Shown one piece after another: positions 45,967-59,011 of a stretch of 64,000 bases of DNA. The notes beneath the pieces were generated by a model that made no database searches, was not told the origin of the DNA, and saw nothing but the letters and a program-made list of their open reading frames with translations. Numbering within the stretch: the first letter of the stretch is position 1; each line of letters opens with the position of its first letter. The DNA comes from Hermatobates lingyangjiaoensis (lineage: Eukaryota > Arthropoda > Insecta > Hemiptera > Hermatobatidae). The stretch covers positions 803,501-867,500 of the forward strand of contig JAPFBL010000114.1 in assembly GCA_026182355.1 (NCBI GenBank), given 5' to 3'. The position numbers and the translations under genes were made by a program.

Positions 45967-46170
45967 AAGGCTTTATTTGGTGTCCACTAATTATAGCTTA
46001 AAACAGTTAATGAAATAGTCACCACATACGGAAATTTAAAAATATAAATAATTCGTTTCGAACACGTACCTCAGACAATGATGTTAATGCCTGAAGAACA
46101 CTACGTGTTGGAAACGCGTTGTTTATATTATTAAATTGTTCAATGTGAAGACTATTTCATTACCTTTTTT
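45967..46170. mobile_element. family C element, inverted ends
   Basis: It has the same layout as 44512-44714 (GTTAATGAAATAGTC and GACTATTTCATTACC as inverted ends). The plus core has CTGAAGA at 46091-46097, an ACAC/GTGT hairpin and GAAA at 46111-46114. The base before GAAA is G instead of C. The minus arm has CTGAGGT. Confidence 0.8.
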
Positions 46171-47325
46171 AGACTACAATGTGTAAAACAAGTACTGCGC
46201 ACACATAGGTTCAATACTTACACCACACAAGACGTATGAGATTGGCAGTACACAATTCATATAACACTGACACCCTCTCCACACTAGTGGCAATCCCTTC
46301 TCATTAGCATACCCCACACACTTCATTCGACTTTTACCGCTACGACATCTATCAAATGACGTTTAATGACATATTTCGTTTATGATACGTTTGAATCTGC
46401 CTTTAGTTTCACCAGCTAGGTAATAACATGGCTGATGCTGAAGGCAGAGGATAAATCTCAACCTCAACTTACTTGTTTCTTATAGCTTCAATGTCATAAT
46501 GAAATTGAAACTATCAGTGCATTATGAACTGAATTATTCATTACTAATAATATTAATAAATAATATTTGAATAGTTAAATTGTATGGCTATGTTTCGAAA
46601 CTAGTTTGTATGGTATACGATAAACGGAATTTTTATCTGTAAAATATTTTTTTATTTAGTTGCGTAATATTGTGGAGAATGCTGTTTATTTTTACCCCGT
46701 AATGGTAGCCATGTATTCGTGTATAAACATATTTTTCATTAATAATAATTTTTTATTGAACATTATTTTTTCTTCTCTTTAATCTACGCAGTGTTTTAAC
46801 ATTTTCTATTCTTTTGTTTCTCATAACAAATAATTAACAAAGTTTTTGTAGGCCTATAAAAAAATTTGAGAACACTGTTAAGTACTTCATTATTGATATA
46901 TCTACTTGTTTTTGTTTTGTTAATATAATTTTTTTAACTTTTTTTTCTAAATTAGTGGGTAATAATTATTGGATAATTGTCAAAGTTTAATAACAACTTG
47001 TATTTAATATCTTAAGTATTTAATTATTATTAAAGCGTTAGTTATTTTTTTCCAGATTAAGTTAATCGAATGACTTAAGGAAGTTTGTGGAAACTATGAC
47101 TTAATTGATTAAAATTTGAGTCACTTAAGATTTGTAAAATGTTTCTCTATATGTTTTAGCTATCTGTTTTGTGTATTTTTGCCGTTATCTGAATCGTTTA
47201 GAGCATTTATCGGAAAGTTGAGAAGACGTTAAGTTTGAGTTAAGCTCGTGAGTTTTAAGTCTCTTTAAGAGATAACCCCCAAGCGCATTTTTAAGTAAAT
47301 ATTATGGAAGTGGTTGAAACTTGAG
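46171..47325. other. AT-rich non-coding stretch
   Basis: Nothing is supportable. Confidence 0.5.
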
Positions 47326-47329
47326 ACTC

Positions 47330-47720
47330 GTATCGAGAGCGAAGGAGGGAGAGGGGCAAGATCTGTGAAGGAGAAGTCAATCAGCGTGTTGAATAAGCGT
47401 TTGTCGAGTCTATTTAGATAAAGTTTGCCTTGAGATTGGTGGTTTGTTGGAGAAGTTTGTTGGGCCTCTGTTGTGTACGATTGACTTTGCGATATAGGAA
47501 AAGTTTGATGTTGACAGAGGTCTGTTGACAGTGGGAGCCTCCGGAGAATGTGTCGGCCACACTGGTCGCTTTGTGCTTGGGCCCCCCCGGCATCTCATGG
47601 ATATTCAGGCCACATCTCTTCCTTCTTAGCCACAAAGACTTCCACTCCCTCTTCTCTATTAGCATAAACCCTTGCATCCGTCCAGCCCTTATCTTGCCCG
47701 CTCCCAATACTAACGTCATT
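47330..47720. promoter_or_regulatory. GC-richer island
   Basis: A purine-rich block (47340-47380) is followed by a balanced block. The latter has overlapping open frames on both strands (about 60-100 codons) and a run of C near 47583. No splice pair or recognisable peptide supports a gene. Candidate conserved element. Confidence 0.3.
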
Positions 47721-50465
47721 CCTCTTCACTTCCTGCCCTTTATCGCTTTGTCTTTTACCTCATGCTCCATGTTCCGATTTCATTATCATCTAATAACATC
47801 ATAAATATATTTCAAAAGCATAAGTTATTATTCTACTCTTCAGCTTCATAGTCACAAAAACTAGTAAGAAGGGAGTGTTTCCCATCTTTGATACTTTGTG
47901 TGAGCCTTGTTTCCTCCAATAGTTCGTCAGCTATCGGGATGACGATTGTTTAAACAGTCCATGAATAGAACAACTCACAATGGACTCAACTCGCCTGATA
48001 TGAGTTGCAGATCGCAACCAGTTTCAGACCATCGTCCATATTAAGCTGTATTATTCCTTTTTACAACCTTTTCTAGGGTGCCTAAACTTCATTATTTGTT
48101 GATAATATTGATCTTATCAATCAATTTTTATTGCTCTTTTTCATATATAATTCTCAATTTACTTTTTTCGTCTTCAGTTTCCAATGCAGTCAAGATGTCT
48201 TTCACTGATATCACAGGTTTAAATAGATGGTAAATTTTATCCTTAATTTGACCTTCCTCATACAGCAGAATTTTAGTAGTAAACAACTAGGGACTTGTAC
48301 AAATGAAATACAAGCGTCTTTAATCAGCTGCCTTGAAGATGAATGGCGTAATGACAAGTCGAGTTCTACGAGGCAAGATGTTTCCCGCGAATATGATTTA
48401 ATAAGCACTAATATGATTTAATTATCGATACATTACTCAGTCGTCGTTAGGCAATATCAAAATAAAGGAAATCACTTGATGGTAGTAATGTCTCTTTTCC
48501 CTTGATTACTGATCCCATAGGGCTGAACTTTTGACTTTGACATACACGCATGATGTTAGTTATGCTAAATATTTTCTTAATTCTAGTTCATATAAAAGCT
48601 AAAATAGCATTACTGAAGTTCTTGATCAGTTTGTGGCAATTTCAAACATTTTTTATATACGTTGCCCAGAGCCCTGCAAATTATTATGCAACTAAAGCGA
48701 AACAGAGACACCTCACAGGTGAACAAGACTTTCGTACCTACCACAATGTAGGTGACACATCAAAGAAGTTTGTTTTCTTCTTTTGATTCATTTTTTTTCC
48801 CGATCATTAGATTAAGTCTCGCTAACTTTATATAAGGTTTTTATCCTGATATTTTCAATCATTTTTTACGAATCATATGTAAATTATCACTTATTATAGA
48901 TGCTCCTATTTTAATCAAGTAGAAATCTCTATTTTTGTGCTATAAAAAAGATATAGTAAATTGCTTACAAAAAACAATGCAAACTATACCTTAAAATTAA
49001 CGATTTAAGAAATATTAGTGAACTCTGACGTTTGACCCTATCCTTAGCAAATTTAATTGCCATTTCGTGTCAGTTTCATAGGTCAAATTGTTATGGAATG
49101 TTTATGACTCTCGAGAAGGTTGTTGCAAGAAATGTGCCTGTATTCCTGTTCAGCCAATGGAAAGGAGCTGGCACTTGTGATGACCTTGTCCCTACTCCAT
49201 CTCTCCTAGTCAGGGATGGAAAAGTCAAAATTATTTCAATGTTTTTTTTAAATCATGAATCCTAGCTTTTCCTGGTTCATTTCTTTGAAGAAAAAAAGTT
49301 GTACCCGTTTAGTTTGACTTCCGAAGTCTCCGTGATGCTCACGCGATATTAATTTTGTTTTAATATATCTGTGTTGAAATCCATTAGATCCAAAACTCTG
49401 TATTTGAAATTAAAATTGTTTAAAATAGTCACAAATGTGAAATGGAATCTAAAACTTTTGCAGTCTCACTTCTTTAGTGAAATGATGGCAGTTTTGAAAA
49501 TGTGTCCTGTGTAATAATATAAGAAATGTTTTGATACCCTGTTCTGATAAAGAAACAGTTGAGATTAAGGCATCATTGCAGTCAAGTTGAGACAATTTTC
49601 TTGCAGATAAAGAATCATTTATGTTTATTGTAATTTATTATTGCGGATAGTCGTTTTGGCGAATGGCAATCAGTAAAGTTGCGCTTGGTGTTATCTTGTG
49701 AGAGTTATCATTATAGGTTAATTCGTCGCAGGTTAATCTTGAGGGAGATTATGACGACTGATAACAGTTGGGATGGAGTGAAGGAGCAGCGTGCCAGGCG
49801 ATTAGCGCTTCCTCCCAGTCACCTGCCTGCTCTAGCATCACGCTCTTACCATTCTCCAATTACTAACCTTGTTTTAAAATTAAACAAACACCAAATCTCG
49901 CATTTATTGCTTTCTTAATCTCAAAAATCTCCATGGTTGTGTTATTGCTTATCTTAAGTGTATAACTCTTCATTTTTAACTGCATCTATAACAGTGGGGA
50001 GGTAATAATATTTTTGGTGTTGCAACATCTTGAATTCCTCCATGATGAAAGGAAAGGAGAGCAAAGAAAAGGATGTCATTTACTTTTCCCAATTCAGCTT
50101 TCCTTTTTATATTTTGAGATTACGGATGACAGAGTGACAGAGAGCTTATCGGAATCATGTCAAAGTGAGAGACAGACAGAGAAGAGAAAACGACTCTCTT
50201 GTTAAATTACCCAATGTAATGCTATAAGATAATGTGGATATATCTGCAATACACAGCTGGTGTATAGTAATGGAAGTAGTACGAATTGACGGACTGATGT
50301 GACGTGCTACAAACAACAGTAGTAGTAGGCAACCCTTTAGGTTGCATTGCCTGTCCCACAAGGGAATACACATTGACCGAACATTGGGCTCTTTTTGATA
50401 CCATATAATGAAGATTGATTCTACATTGAAAGTCCTAAATTTTGCATAACTCAAGTATATTTAGT
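47721..50465. other. mostly AT-rich non-coding stretch
   Basis: A GC-richer patch lies at about 49755-49860 and another at 49110-49220. Neither has a supportable gene. Confidence 0.45.
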
Positions 50466-50469
50466 GTAT

Positions 50470-50649
50470 GGATCTTTAACGAGTACCGCTTTGGCTTGGG
50501 ACCAATGGCTTAACGTCCTCTCCGAGGGACTACGTACTCAGATTTATTCACTTCCCACGTGAATAAATAAATGGGCCAGATTGGTATCGAACCCCGGACC
50601 TACTACTTCAGAGGCGAGTACGTTAACCACTGAGCTAACCTGACCCCTC
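50470..50649 (-). mobile_element. tRNA-derived SINE
   Basis: On the minus strand the tRNA-like head (50573-50647) has a 7-bp acceptor-like pairing (GGGTCAG with CTGGCCC, one G-U). It has a perfect A box, TAGCTCAGTGG (50628-50638), and a B box, GGTTCGATACC (50583-50593). An unrelated body containing ATTTATTCACGTGGGAAGTG and CGTAGTCCCTCGGAGAGGAC follows. The anticodon and T stems do not fold well, so it is a SINE and not a functional tRNA gene. Confidence 0.8.
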
Positions 50650-51735
50650 TACAAACAATAATGTACCACATTCTGTTTGTATATACCAAAGTCTTATTCA
50701 TGTTCGGTAGATATCAGTACTAAATTTGTTTTAGATATTACTTTCTAGTTTTGTGTTTAACAGTTTAACTGAAAGTTTGGTTCATAGTTTGTTCAGATTA
50801 GGACTTAGTGTAACTGTTTTTCTCATGTACCATACTATTCGATAAACAACATAAGTAATTAGTCTGTTGCTCAAGTTTACTGTAAATTACTCTCTTTGTA
50901 CTCATCTGGGTCACTATGCTGGTGAATGCATGCTTTTTATACGTTGTTATGTTTAGAACACATATTCTATAGTTCTATTACGTACTATAGTTGTTAGGTA
51001 AATTGTATTATACAGTTCATACTAGTTGTTGCGTATTGACTTCCACTGTATTTGAATTATAAGTATATAATGATAGCTAAACCACATGTTTTTGAGAAGT
51101 ACATGTAAACCTGCGAATATAAGCGTTGAAATAATACAGGAATGGTGAAGACAAAACTTTTATATTATTAAACATGTTGACAATTGACAGCTTATGAACA
51201 GTGCCAATAAACTATCACAAAACTTTTTCCTAATTATAGTGATGTTTCCAACTGTATACATAGTTGTTCTCTATTGCTGTTAATTAAAAATAGGTAATAC
51301 GCAGGCCTGAGTTTTCTGGTAAAACTAAGTCACGGGGAGAGTAGTCAAAAGGGTTTTAATACGCCCCTAAGATTTGATCAGGTTCAGTATGAATTGATTT
51401 CATTGTTTGAAGCAATGTATGAGTCATCTATTAAACCTGTTTTTTATGACACTTTTATCGAGAAATGAAATAAACAAATCAAATATCTGGTGGTTAGAAG
51501 TCAATTACTAAAGTCTAATAATAAATGTCTAGTGGTAAAGAAGTCTTGAAGCAATGCTTTGTGTAAATGACACTGGATACGTTAAGAGGAGGTGAGGTTT
51601 GTATGGCGGACTCAGTCAGGTTACAAGCGCCACGTTGACCTTTGCCCTCATAAGAACTCATTGTCATTGCCCTCCCTCATTGTTTGAACCTAAAGTATTC
51701 CATGTCAATTTAATTTTCCTTTCATCTCAAGAGAT
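50650..51735. other. AT-rich non-coding stretch
   Basis: A small balanced-composition patch lies at about 51590-51700. Nothing coding is supportable. Confidence 0.45.
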
Positions 51736-51739
51736 ACAT

Positions 51740-51950
51740 TTCTTCCATATTTCAGCAAAATTCCCGAAATATAATTTTTTCTTTCAGTTCGGGAAATTAA
51801 ATTATATCGAGAAGTTTAATTCCCGGGATAAATTTCTGAAGTTATATCGCGGAAATTTGTGATTTCCCGGGATATAATTTCAGAAAATTATATCCGAATC
51901 ATAATTTTCAGATATAATTCGGAATATAATTATATCGGAATTAAGAAATA
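51740..51950. repeat. dense array of short palindromic motifs
   Basis: TTCCCGGGATA occurs twice, and variants of TTCGGGAAATTA, ATATAATTTC, GAAAATTATAT and ATATAATTCGG follow one another on both strands. The pattern is irregular, so it is not a simple tandem repeat. Confidence 0.7.
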
Positions 51951-53244
51951 AGAAAGCTTATTTTTATAAACTGCCGAATTTTTTTTTGCCTTTTTACTTC
52001 TCTTATACAATGTACAGTGCAATGAAATGAAAAAGAAATCTTTTTTATCATAAATTAAAGCAGACAAGTAGGTCTGTCTGACTGCCAAAAATACAGTCAA
52101 CAGTCATTTTGAAAGTGGTTCTTTTTTCATTTGAAACTGAGTTGAAAAACATATACTTCCAGCAAATATGGATAAGTTTTAGTAGTTTTCCAACCTTTCA
52201 AAAACCTCCAACTATGCATATACTTTTTATCCGATTGCTTTTAGAAATAATATGAATTGATCAAATAATAAGATAAAATGAAATAAAACAAACACAAGAT
52301 AATTAAAATAAATAAATTTAACTTAATTAAAAAAGCTAAATAGAAGAAATAAATAATTTAAAAAAGAATTAAAAATAATAAAAATCAACCATTTAATACT
52401 ATTTTAATCTACCAAAACATTTTTTTTTTAATTTATATTTTTTTGCTAATGATTCAAGCATCTGGTAATTTTTTTTGAACCCTCTAGGATGACACATATT
52501 AGCTGCTGATTTTCTGAAATGAAACAGTTTTCAAAACATTTTGAAAGACCAAATTTTTTAACCATAAATATAATTGTCTTATGTTTAAATGTTTTCTCAA
52601 CAATTTTCTAAAGTTTCTTTAGAGTTCAAAATACATTTACAAGATAGTGGAACGTGCAGAAAAAGGTGACCTTGGACTGGTATTTAAATTGATAAACGGG
52701 ATGACTTCATTTTTTTTTTTGGTTAATGCTGAGAAAGAGCACAAAATAGTTTTTTTTTTTATTGCTTTTGAAGTGTGAAAGACTATGGGCGATATCTTAT
52801 CGTTGATGAAAGGGATTGAGTCACAATGCATATCAACAAACGTCTGTTATCAGTGATTCATTCTCTGCCAGAATAGATTTCCTCCGACTGTAGCATTTAA
52901 ATCTATATTAACAAAACACCACTATGCGTCTGCATTTATATCCCTGACACAATTTGCAGTCACTCAACCAATATCTATGACATTTTCGAATTAGCTTTTA
53001 ATTATGACGGGGGATAATTTTCTCCTGATTTATATTCTTTTTTTTATTCATTAGAATGAAATAAATCTGCCGATTTTTTGAATTACCCATTGACCTGTCA
53101 GTGACTCATGGATTCTTTGAAAACTAAGTAATCAATAGTCTCATGATCCTAATAAGAACTGTTATAAAAACACTTCTTGGTTATCACCAAGGTGGGGAGT
53201 ACAGGACCCCAGTTTGCGACTGTCAATAAGTCATATTAATGCAT
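51951..53244. other. very AT-rich non-coding stretch
   Basis: A-rich block at about 52260-52390. No gene. Confidence 0.5.
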
Positions 53245-53246
53245 TA

Positions 53247-53815
53247 CAGGGTCCCCTGGCTACTTCGTGGTTTCAGCGCATCGCGTGTTTAAAAGATTCT
53301 CATTTAAAAAATAAAAAAATATTAAATACAAATTCAAAATTCCCGCGAAAGTTTTAAAATATTTACAGGTTGTACACTTAAATTCATTTTTACAAACACA
53401 CACTCGTATCATGAGCACGAGAGAGAAAGAATTTTAATCATTTTTTCTTATTTATTGCTGTGTTACTGTTCTATGTCATACAGTAATGTACGTACAGTAC
53501 TACTGTATTTACAGTACGTACACTATGATTCTCTGCAAAACTTTTTTTTCCGACCGATGCAAACACACACACACACACACGAAACTTTTTTTCTTATGAT
53601 ATAAAGGTGAATTGTTTGTTTAAGCTAGGCTAAGTATAAACAAACACTATTCTACGATTTGTTTAGGTTGTTTAATGATAATATATACACTTACGGTTTC
53701 ATATAAACTTATTTATATCATATATGATCGAAAAAAGTTTATAGGTTAAAAGCGGATTTTCCTACTTCACGGGGGATTCTGTTCCCCAAAAACCGCGAAT
53801 TGGGAGGGAACACTG
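53247..53815 (+). mobile_element. pogo/Tigger-like non-autonomous DNA transposon
   Basis: The left end CAGGGTCCCCTGGCTACTTC and the inverted right end (CAGTGTTCCCTCCCAATTCG on the minus strand) are related terminal repeats starting CAG. Both are flanked by TA (53245-53246 and 53816-53817), as for Tc1/mariner-superfamily targets. The interior is AT-rich with an (AC)n and has no transposase frame. Confidence 0.75.
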
Positions 53816-53817
53816 TA

Positions 53818-54560
53818 CTTACTGTTGTGATGTAATATCATTTCAAATTACACCATTGTTACAACTCAATCAATTGTATTTGAGATTCTAGTGGTGATTG
53901 ACCTTCTCATAGAGTAGACTTAAAAGAAATTAGGTTTTGAATTAAACCTTAAATATTGAAGTTTTTATTTTTTTTTGTAAAACCTTTTTTATAGGCGCAC
54001 AACGCGGAGTAAAAATAAATTATAAAAAAAATACAGCAGATAATCATACCACAAACACGTATAATTATATTCTGTATCAAGTACACGAACTTAGAAATGC
54101 AAGAATATTAGAAAATCAAAACATATTGATTTTACATTACAATAGGAATGTGAAGTAGCTGTGTTCGCACATCGCTGTCGTACACCCTACTGACGATAAC
54201 TACTTTTCTTACAGACAATACTCAAATCACCAGAAACGAACTTTCCACTAAACGACCATCACGACATTCACCACTAAATTCACAAAAAATATTTATAATA
54301 GAACCTTTTGCGAAATCAACTCAATACACTTGAATGTACCATATACTGCTCAGCACGGTTATGTCGCTTCTATAATTAGGTCTTATCAATATAAAGCATT
54401 TCTAACCTATTCTTTTTGTATTTAACCAGTTTTTTAAATGTAATAACTGTATCTTCTAAAACGCTGACGTGTGCTTATCGGGTGAAATACAAGAGTAGTT
54501 TTATTTTTATTCGTTCAGATTTAATAACTATGTTGATATTTTCGTTCTTTCAGATAACAG
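53818..54560. other. AT-rich non-coding stretch
   Basis: A good acceptor (TTTTCGTTCTTTCAG near 54554) has no donor partner. Nothing else is supportable. Confidence 0.45.
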
Positions 54561-54565
54561 ATGAG

Positions 54566-54722
54566 CTATATATATATCAGTTCAAAATTGAAGATAGGTA
54601 GCAGAGAAAGTAAAAGAAACACACTTACAGACTCAAATTTTCGAGTATCCGTCTTCAGAAGAAAAGAGAAAGGGAGACCAAGCACTTTGTAGACGCAACG
54701 GCTAGTAACCCGTTATATATAA
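54566..54722 (-). mobile_element. family D element, decayed core
   Basis: It starts at (TA)n with CAGTTCAAAATTGAAGATAG. The minus strand has CTGAAGA (54652-54658) and GAAA (54639-54642), but helix II is weak and helix I is no longer complementary. It shares ACGCAACGGCTAGTAACC with the copy at 24150-24320. Confidence 0.75.
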
Positions 54723-55795
54723 TATTTTGAATCATGCACATCAGTAACTAAATTATTTTTTGTGGGGAAATGCTCGCTTAGGCAGACAAAATTATGAATA
54801 TTGCTTTAATTGGTCGCAGTAAAATAGTTTTTTTTCCTGTTTAGAAATGAGGTAAGCACAGATGATTTATGACTTTCAATCTCTGTAAATAGACCAGGCG
54901 TTGAAGCGATGTAGTCAGGCTGCTGTGGCCAAATTGTTCAGCGCACGTTTTCTTTACGCACCATAAACGCAGGGACAAATGTGCCTTTACTTCTACCCAT
55001 TGTTGCCAGTTTGTCGCCAATTGAGCATTATAGTTCAATAATAACTATATTCAGTGCCAAACTGCTATCACTGAAAAATAATACTCCTCAAACTGATAAC
55101 GATATAAGTCCAGATATAGCGGGGCAATCCCGGACCTTTTACTTTATTTAAATAAAAGTCACTTTGTTTAACAAATTGTTTAAATTATGTTTATAAAGGC
55201 ACTAAATGGCAATGTTTAATGAGGAAACAAATAATAAAGTTTTAATATCTCTCAGAGATCTCGGGGAAGAGGAAATAAAGTTTTCAGTCTAAATATATTT
55301 GGTGCTAAGTCCTTTTAGAGAGTTCTCTGCTAATAAACTTGAATCATGAAAAATTTGCTATTCTTTAAGTGGAATCAATCAGGTTATAAGGATGTATAAC
55401 ACTAGGGGTCTTATAGCCTAATTGTGTTTCCAAAGTCGTAAATACGAGCATCAAGCACTCTTCCTCTAAACGACACCTGAGGCCCCTTTCTCCTTGACAT
55501 AATGTAACAGAAGTCCGGTGAAAGCAGAACCACATTTTGTCCTGTAGTAGGGTGTTTACTTTTAGTACTGAATACAGTAGGTTTGAATCTACTTCATGAT
55601 CCTAGACTGTGTGAGATGGAAAATACTCTTCAAGAAGCCTGGGAAAGGACGTAAACTATAGTTCTGATTTCACGATGTTAGGCATTCGTTAAATAAATCA
55701 TACTTTAATCATATTCAGGAAGAAAAATATTTGTACTTCCTATCTCAAGTCAACCAGTATTTAAATCAATGGCAGCGGAAATCGACAGGAGTTCA
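54723..55795. other. AT-rich non-coding stretch
   Basis: Nothing is supportable. Confidence 0.45.
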
Positions 55796-55799
55796 GAAA

Positions 55800-56110
55800 T
55801 GAGCGTCCCTATTAATCCGTATTATAGCTGTAGATGTGGGCGTTGGCACACTTATGGGTGCACAATTGTGGGCGTTAGCACACTTATGGGCGCACAAGTG
55901 TGGGTGCTGAAAACAAACAACAGGTCCAGTGCTAATTAGCTGCTTTTATTTTGTTAATTAATTGGACACCTATAGTTATAAGTTTTTACGGTTAATTAGC
56001 GCAAGGGATTGCCTTAGGGAAATGGGCTTAGCCCTAAGGGAGCAGCATCATGCAGCTCCCGAATTGGAGTGTTAGTTAATGTGAATTTATAGCCCACTGC
56101 AGCCACTAAT
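55800..56110. promoter_or_regulatory. candidate conserved enhancer-like element
   Basis: Contains a 32-bp tandem repeat (GTGGGCGTTGGCACACTTAT, then GGGTGCACAA and near copies, about 55837-55912). Homeodomain-type TAATTAGC sites follow (near 55934 and 55996), with a perfect 8-bp hairpin CCTTAGGG/CCCTAAGG and GGGAGC/GCTCCC around 56015-56062. No coding frame. A developmental enhancer is an inference from motif density. Confidence 0.35.
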
Positions 56111-57715
56111 AGTTCATCTTGGTTATCCTTTCTAACTTAAGCAGTTGTGAATTTCTAAGTTATGCATCGCTCTCACTCTCTCTAGCAAAAGCCTTCTGGG
56201 TCCTATCAAATGAGAAGAGGCGAGACCAAACTAGTTCTAATGCGCAACCCTCATAGATCTTTCCCTATACTCAGCTAACACAACCTGTTTAGCTTAGTAA
56301 ATTAAAGTCTAATACATATGGCTAAATTTAAATGAGTAGCCAGATTTCAGTTTATACAACTGTTTTTACTTCGCTATATAATTAAAATGTATTGAATAAT
56401 CAAAAAAGCAACTAATTCTTTTTTTTGTGGGTTTTTCTGTAGATTATTGGGGGAATACATTGACACTATCATGACCGTGTTCTGAGTAGCTATATTGTAT
56501 TTATTGATATTTTCAATAAACCTCTACGGAAATCGTAGAACAACCGAATAATTTTAAGCATAATAAAGGTACTCTTTGTCAAATAGTAATTATTTAATAA
56601 CTAACAAGTCTCTTGTTACACAAAACCCTTGTTATACGAAAGTGTCATAAAATATCCCACGGCTAAAGAAATATATTTTTATAAGGTTATTATGAAATAT
56701 ATTTTGGAATAGCCACAATCAAAACTTGCTTGTCACATTTCAGATATTGAAATAGTGATGTATTGCGAATCAAAACAAACGTATAGTTTATACATTTTTT
56801 TAAAGTTATTATTTTTATCTATTTTTGTGGGAAACAGACACAGTTGATTGAAATATTGTCCGATATAGTGCTTTATTCAAATAAATTGCAATTGTCAAAT
56901 AACTTCTATCCACTTTGTTATTGGCTATTTATTTTGTCTATAATTGGCAAGTCGATGGAGTTATACTGTGTCTGCTGGAGTTATATTTATCAACGGATTC
57001 TCCCAAAAGAGTTTCTTAAAGTGAACATTGTGCTGGCAGCCTGGACACTGATTAATGGCTGTGTTTCACAACCCAAGCTAGTGCAGTATTTCTTACACTG
57101 ATAAAACTAAAGGGACAGGAACTTTTGTTTGCAGATTTGGGACAGATGAACTATATATAGTCAATATATATAGAAACCACAGATCAGTTTTGGTGTAAAG
57201 TCCCTTTTACTAATGTAAATGTAACCATTGTCTTGAGCTTATTCCAGGAGGAATTAGTTTTTATCCTTCTCCCTACCTGCCTCCACTATAATCCAGATAA
57301 TTAAGTTATGTGTAGTTAATAGTCATTTTCAATTTGCAAATAACTTTGGTTTTGCAATGGGTAATTTCTTCTCCCTTCTCCTGAGTAATTTATATATGGA
57401 ATTTGTTTATACTAAAATGTTAACTTCAATTTTGCCTAATTAAGTTAAATTGTTTAGATATATGACAGATATTGTTCATTTGTCCCAAATCTATAAATGA
57501 TTTATATAGTATGAACGGCAACAGTCGCCTGAATTGAATTTAGTGAGATGCTCGTTGTCTAAGTTTTTCTTCAAATAGCTGAACCTTGGTATGAATTCTT
57601 GCAGGATCTCTGTTAGTTGGCTTAGCAACCTTCCTGTAGTTAACCATGTGAAGTCTGACAAGTGTCAGTGATATTGACGGCTTTCATTCAAATCATTAAT
57701 AATATTGTTGTTTCC
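56111..57715. other. mostly AT-rich non-coding stretch
   Basis: TGACAAGTGTCA near 57660 is a TGIF/Meis-type palindrome just upstream of the splice-like segment that follows. Nothing coding is supportable. Confidence 0.4.
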
Positions 57716-57720
57716 AACAG

Positions 57721-57755
57721 TCGTATTATTCGAGGGATTCATAAAGGACGGATAT
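57721..57755 (+). other. possible 35-nt microexon
   Basis: The acceptor TTGTTGTTTCCAACAG ends at 57720 and a donor GTAAGT starts at 57756 (exon ends in T instead of G). Two frames are open. It lies downstream of the predicted stop at 39060, so it would belong to another transcript form or gene. Confidence 0.22.
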
Positions 57756-57769
57756 GTAAGTTATTTGAC

Positions 57770-58600
57770 TCCTTGGTTATCGTTCATCACTGGGGCTCAA
57801 TCCTTACCGATTGAATTCGACTTCTTGTTATCGTCAACTTTCATTTTTGAATTTAACGTGTAAAAAAATTAATTAATCATGAAATGAAAATAAATAATGT
57901 GTCTTTATTATTAAAGATTGGTTGGTATTAGTGTTTTTAAGCTAGAAAAAAAAAAAGCTTTAAAACATTTACAAATGACTGTTACGTCAGCTTGAAGCAT
58001 TGCATTGATCAGTTATGTGGAAACCTTGTACTCTCGGCTTTCTTGAGATCCTGTCCTGACCTATGAGTGAGTCATATTTAATTTATTTTCTTGTCTAATA
58101 CAGTGGAACTCACGAATAATAATATGTTATTTGATAACCATCTTATGTTAGGCACTGCGCGTTCTTTGTACTTCCACCACTGCAGTTGAAAATGTCCCAG
58201 TCCCGATTAGCTCGTAGTTCATATCTCTATGTCATTGTCCTTGCATTATAAAACAATCTTACATAACTGGCATTTTTCATTTAGGATTAGCACCTTAATA
58301 AATTGACTAATGATTACACTAAGAAAGCGTACGTGCGACCTTTATAACTTGATATATAGGTTTCTAGAATATACCGTGTTCTTGACACCGTGGAAGACAA
58401 CGCTAAAGCTAATTCAAAATGCAAATATAAGATGTGTAACCGTTTAAAACACTATTTAATCATTATTAATTATTATAATTATGAAGCTTCTAAATCAGAA
58501 CCAAATACGTGAGTAACTAGACAAGTGTTGTTCTCTATTAATACACGTTCCACGTGTGATATTCTCTTCGTCTTTTTGCACCAGTAAACACTAAAACATG
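57770..58600. other. AT-rich non-coding stretch
   Basis: Nothing is supportable. Confidence 0.45.
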
Positions 58601-58615
58601 GGCAATAATTCGTCA

Positions 58616-59011
58616 TTATTGGAGTAATTTTGTATAATCTTGTTCTTCTAAGACAATTTTATCCCATTTCTGGTAGTTAGTGAAAATCTTCTGCTCGTGG
58701 ATATGTGCCCCATGAATTATATTATTGAAGTACACTTGGTTATATGGTGTACACATATACTGCTGTCGCAGTACGTACTGTAAAATAATATAAGCGTTTT
58801 GACAAAACTTGTTTCCAGTGTTATCGAAGTAAATTGCTTCACGGCCTTCCTGCATTTTCATTGGCACATTATAATGAAACAACGATGTAGTGTGCCTTGC
58901 TGTACGCGGGTGGGCTGGATTTTCAATTTTCTTATCGTTTAATAGCAAAATCGTGTAGTTCAATATTCTATATTTATAAGGAAAAATATGCTTGTGAATA
59001 ATTTGTTTCAA
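58616..59011 (-). CDS. 131-codon ORF of unknown status
   Basis: It is the longest frame not explained by simple repeats in this window. The peptide has balanced composition with many Tyr, His, Gln and Asn and no membrane segment or motif I can name. There is no clear promoter, splice site or polyadenylation signal nearby. It could be a chance frame in AT-rich DNA, a decayed transposon ORF, or an orphan gene. Confidence 0.22.
   Translation of the reverse strand: MKQIIHKHIFPYKYRILNYTILLLNDKKIENPAHPRTARHTTSLFHYNVPMKMQEGREAIYFDNTGNKFCQNAYIILQYVLRQQYMCTPYNQVYFNNIIHGAHIHEQKIFTNYQKWDKIVLEEQDYTKLLQ

Noticed and set aside
50573..50647. Functional tRNA gene on the minus strand
   Set aside because: A and B boxes are intact, but the anticodon and T stems do not pair well, and a non-tRNA body follows. 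It fits a SINE.
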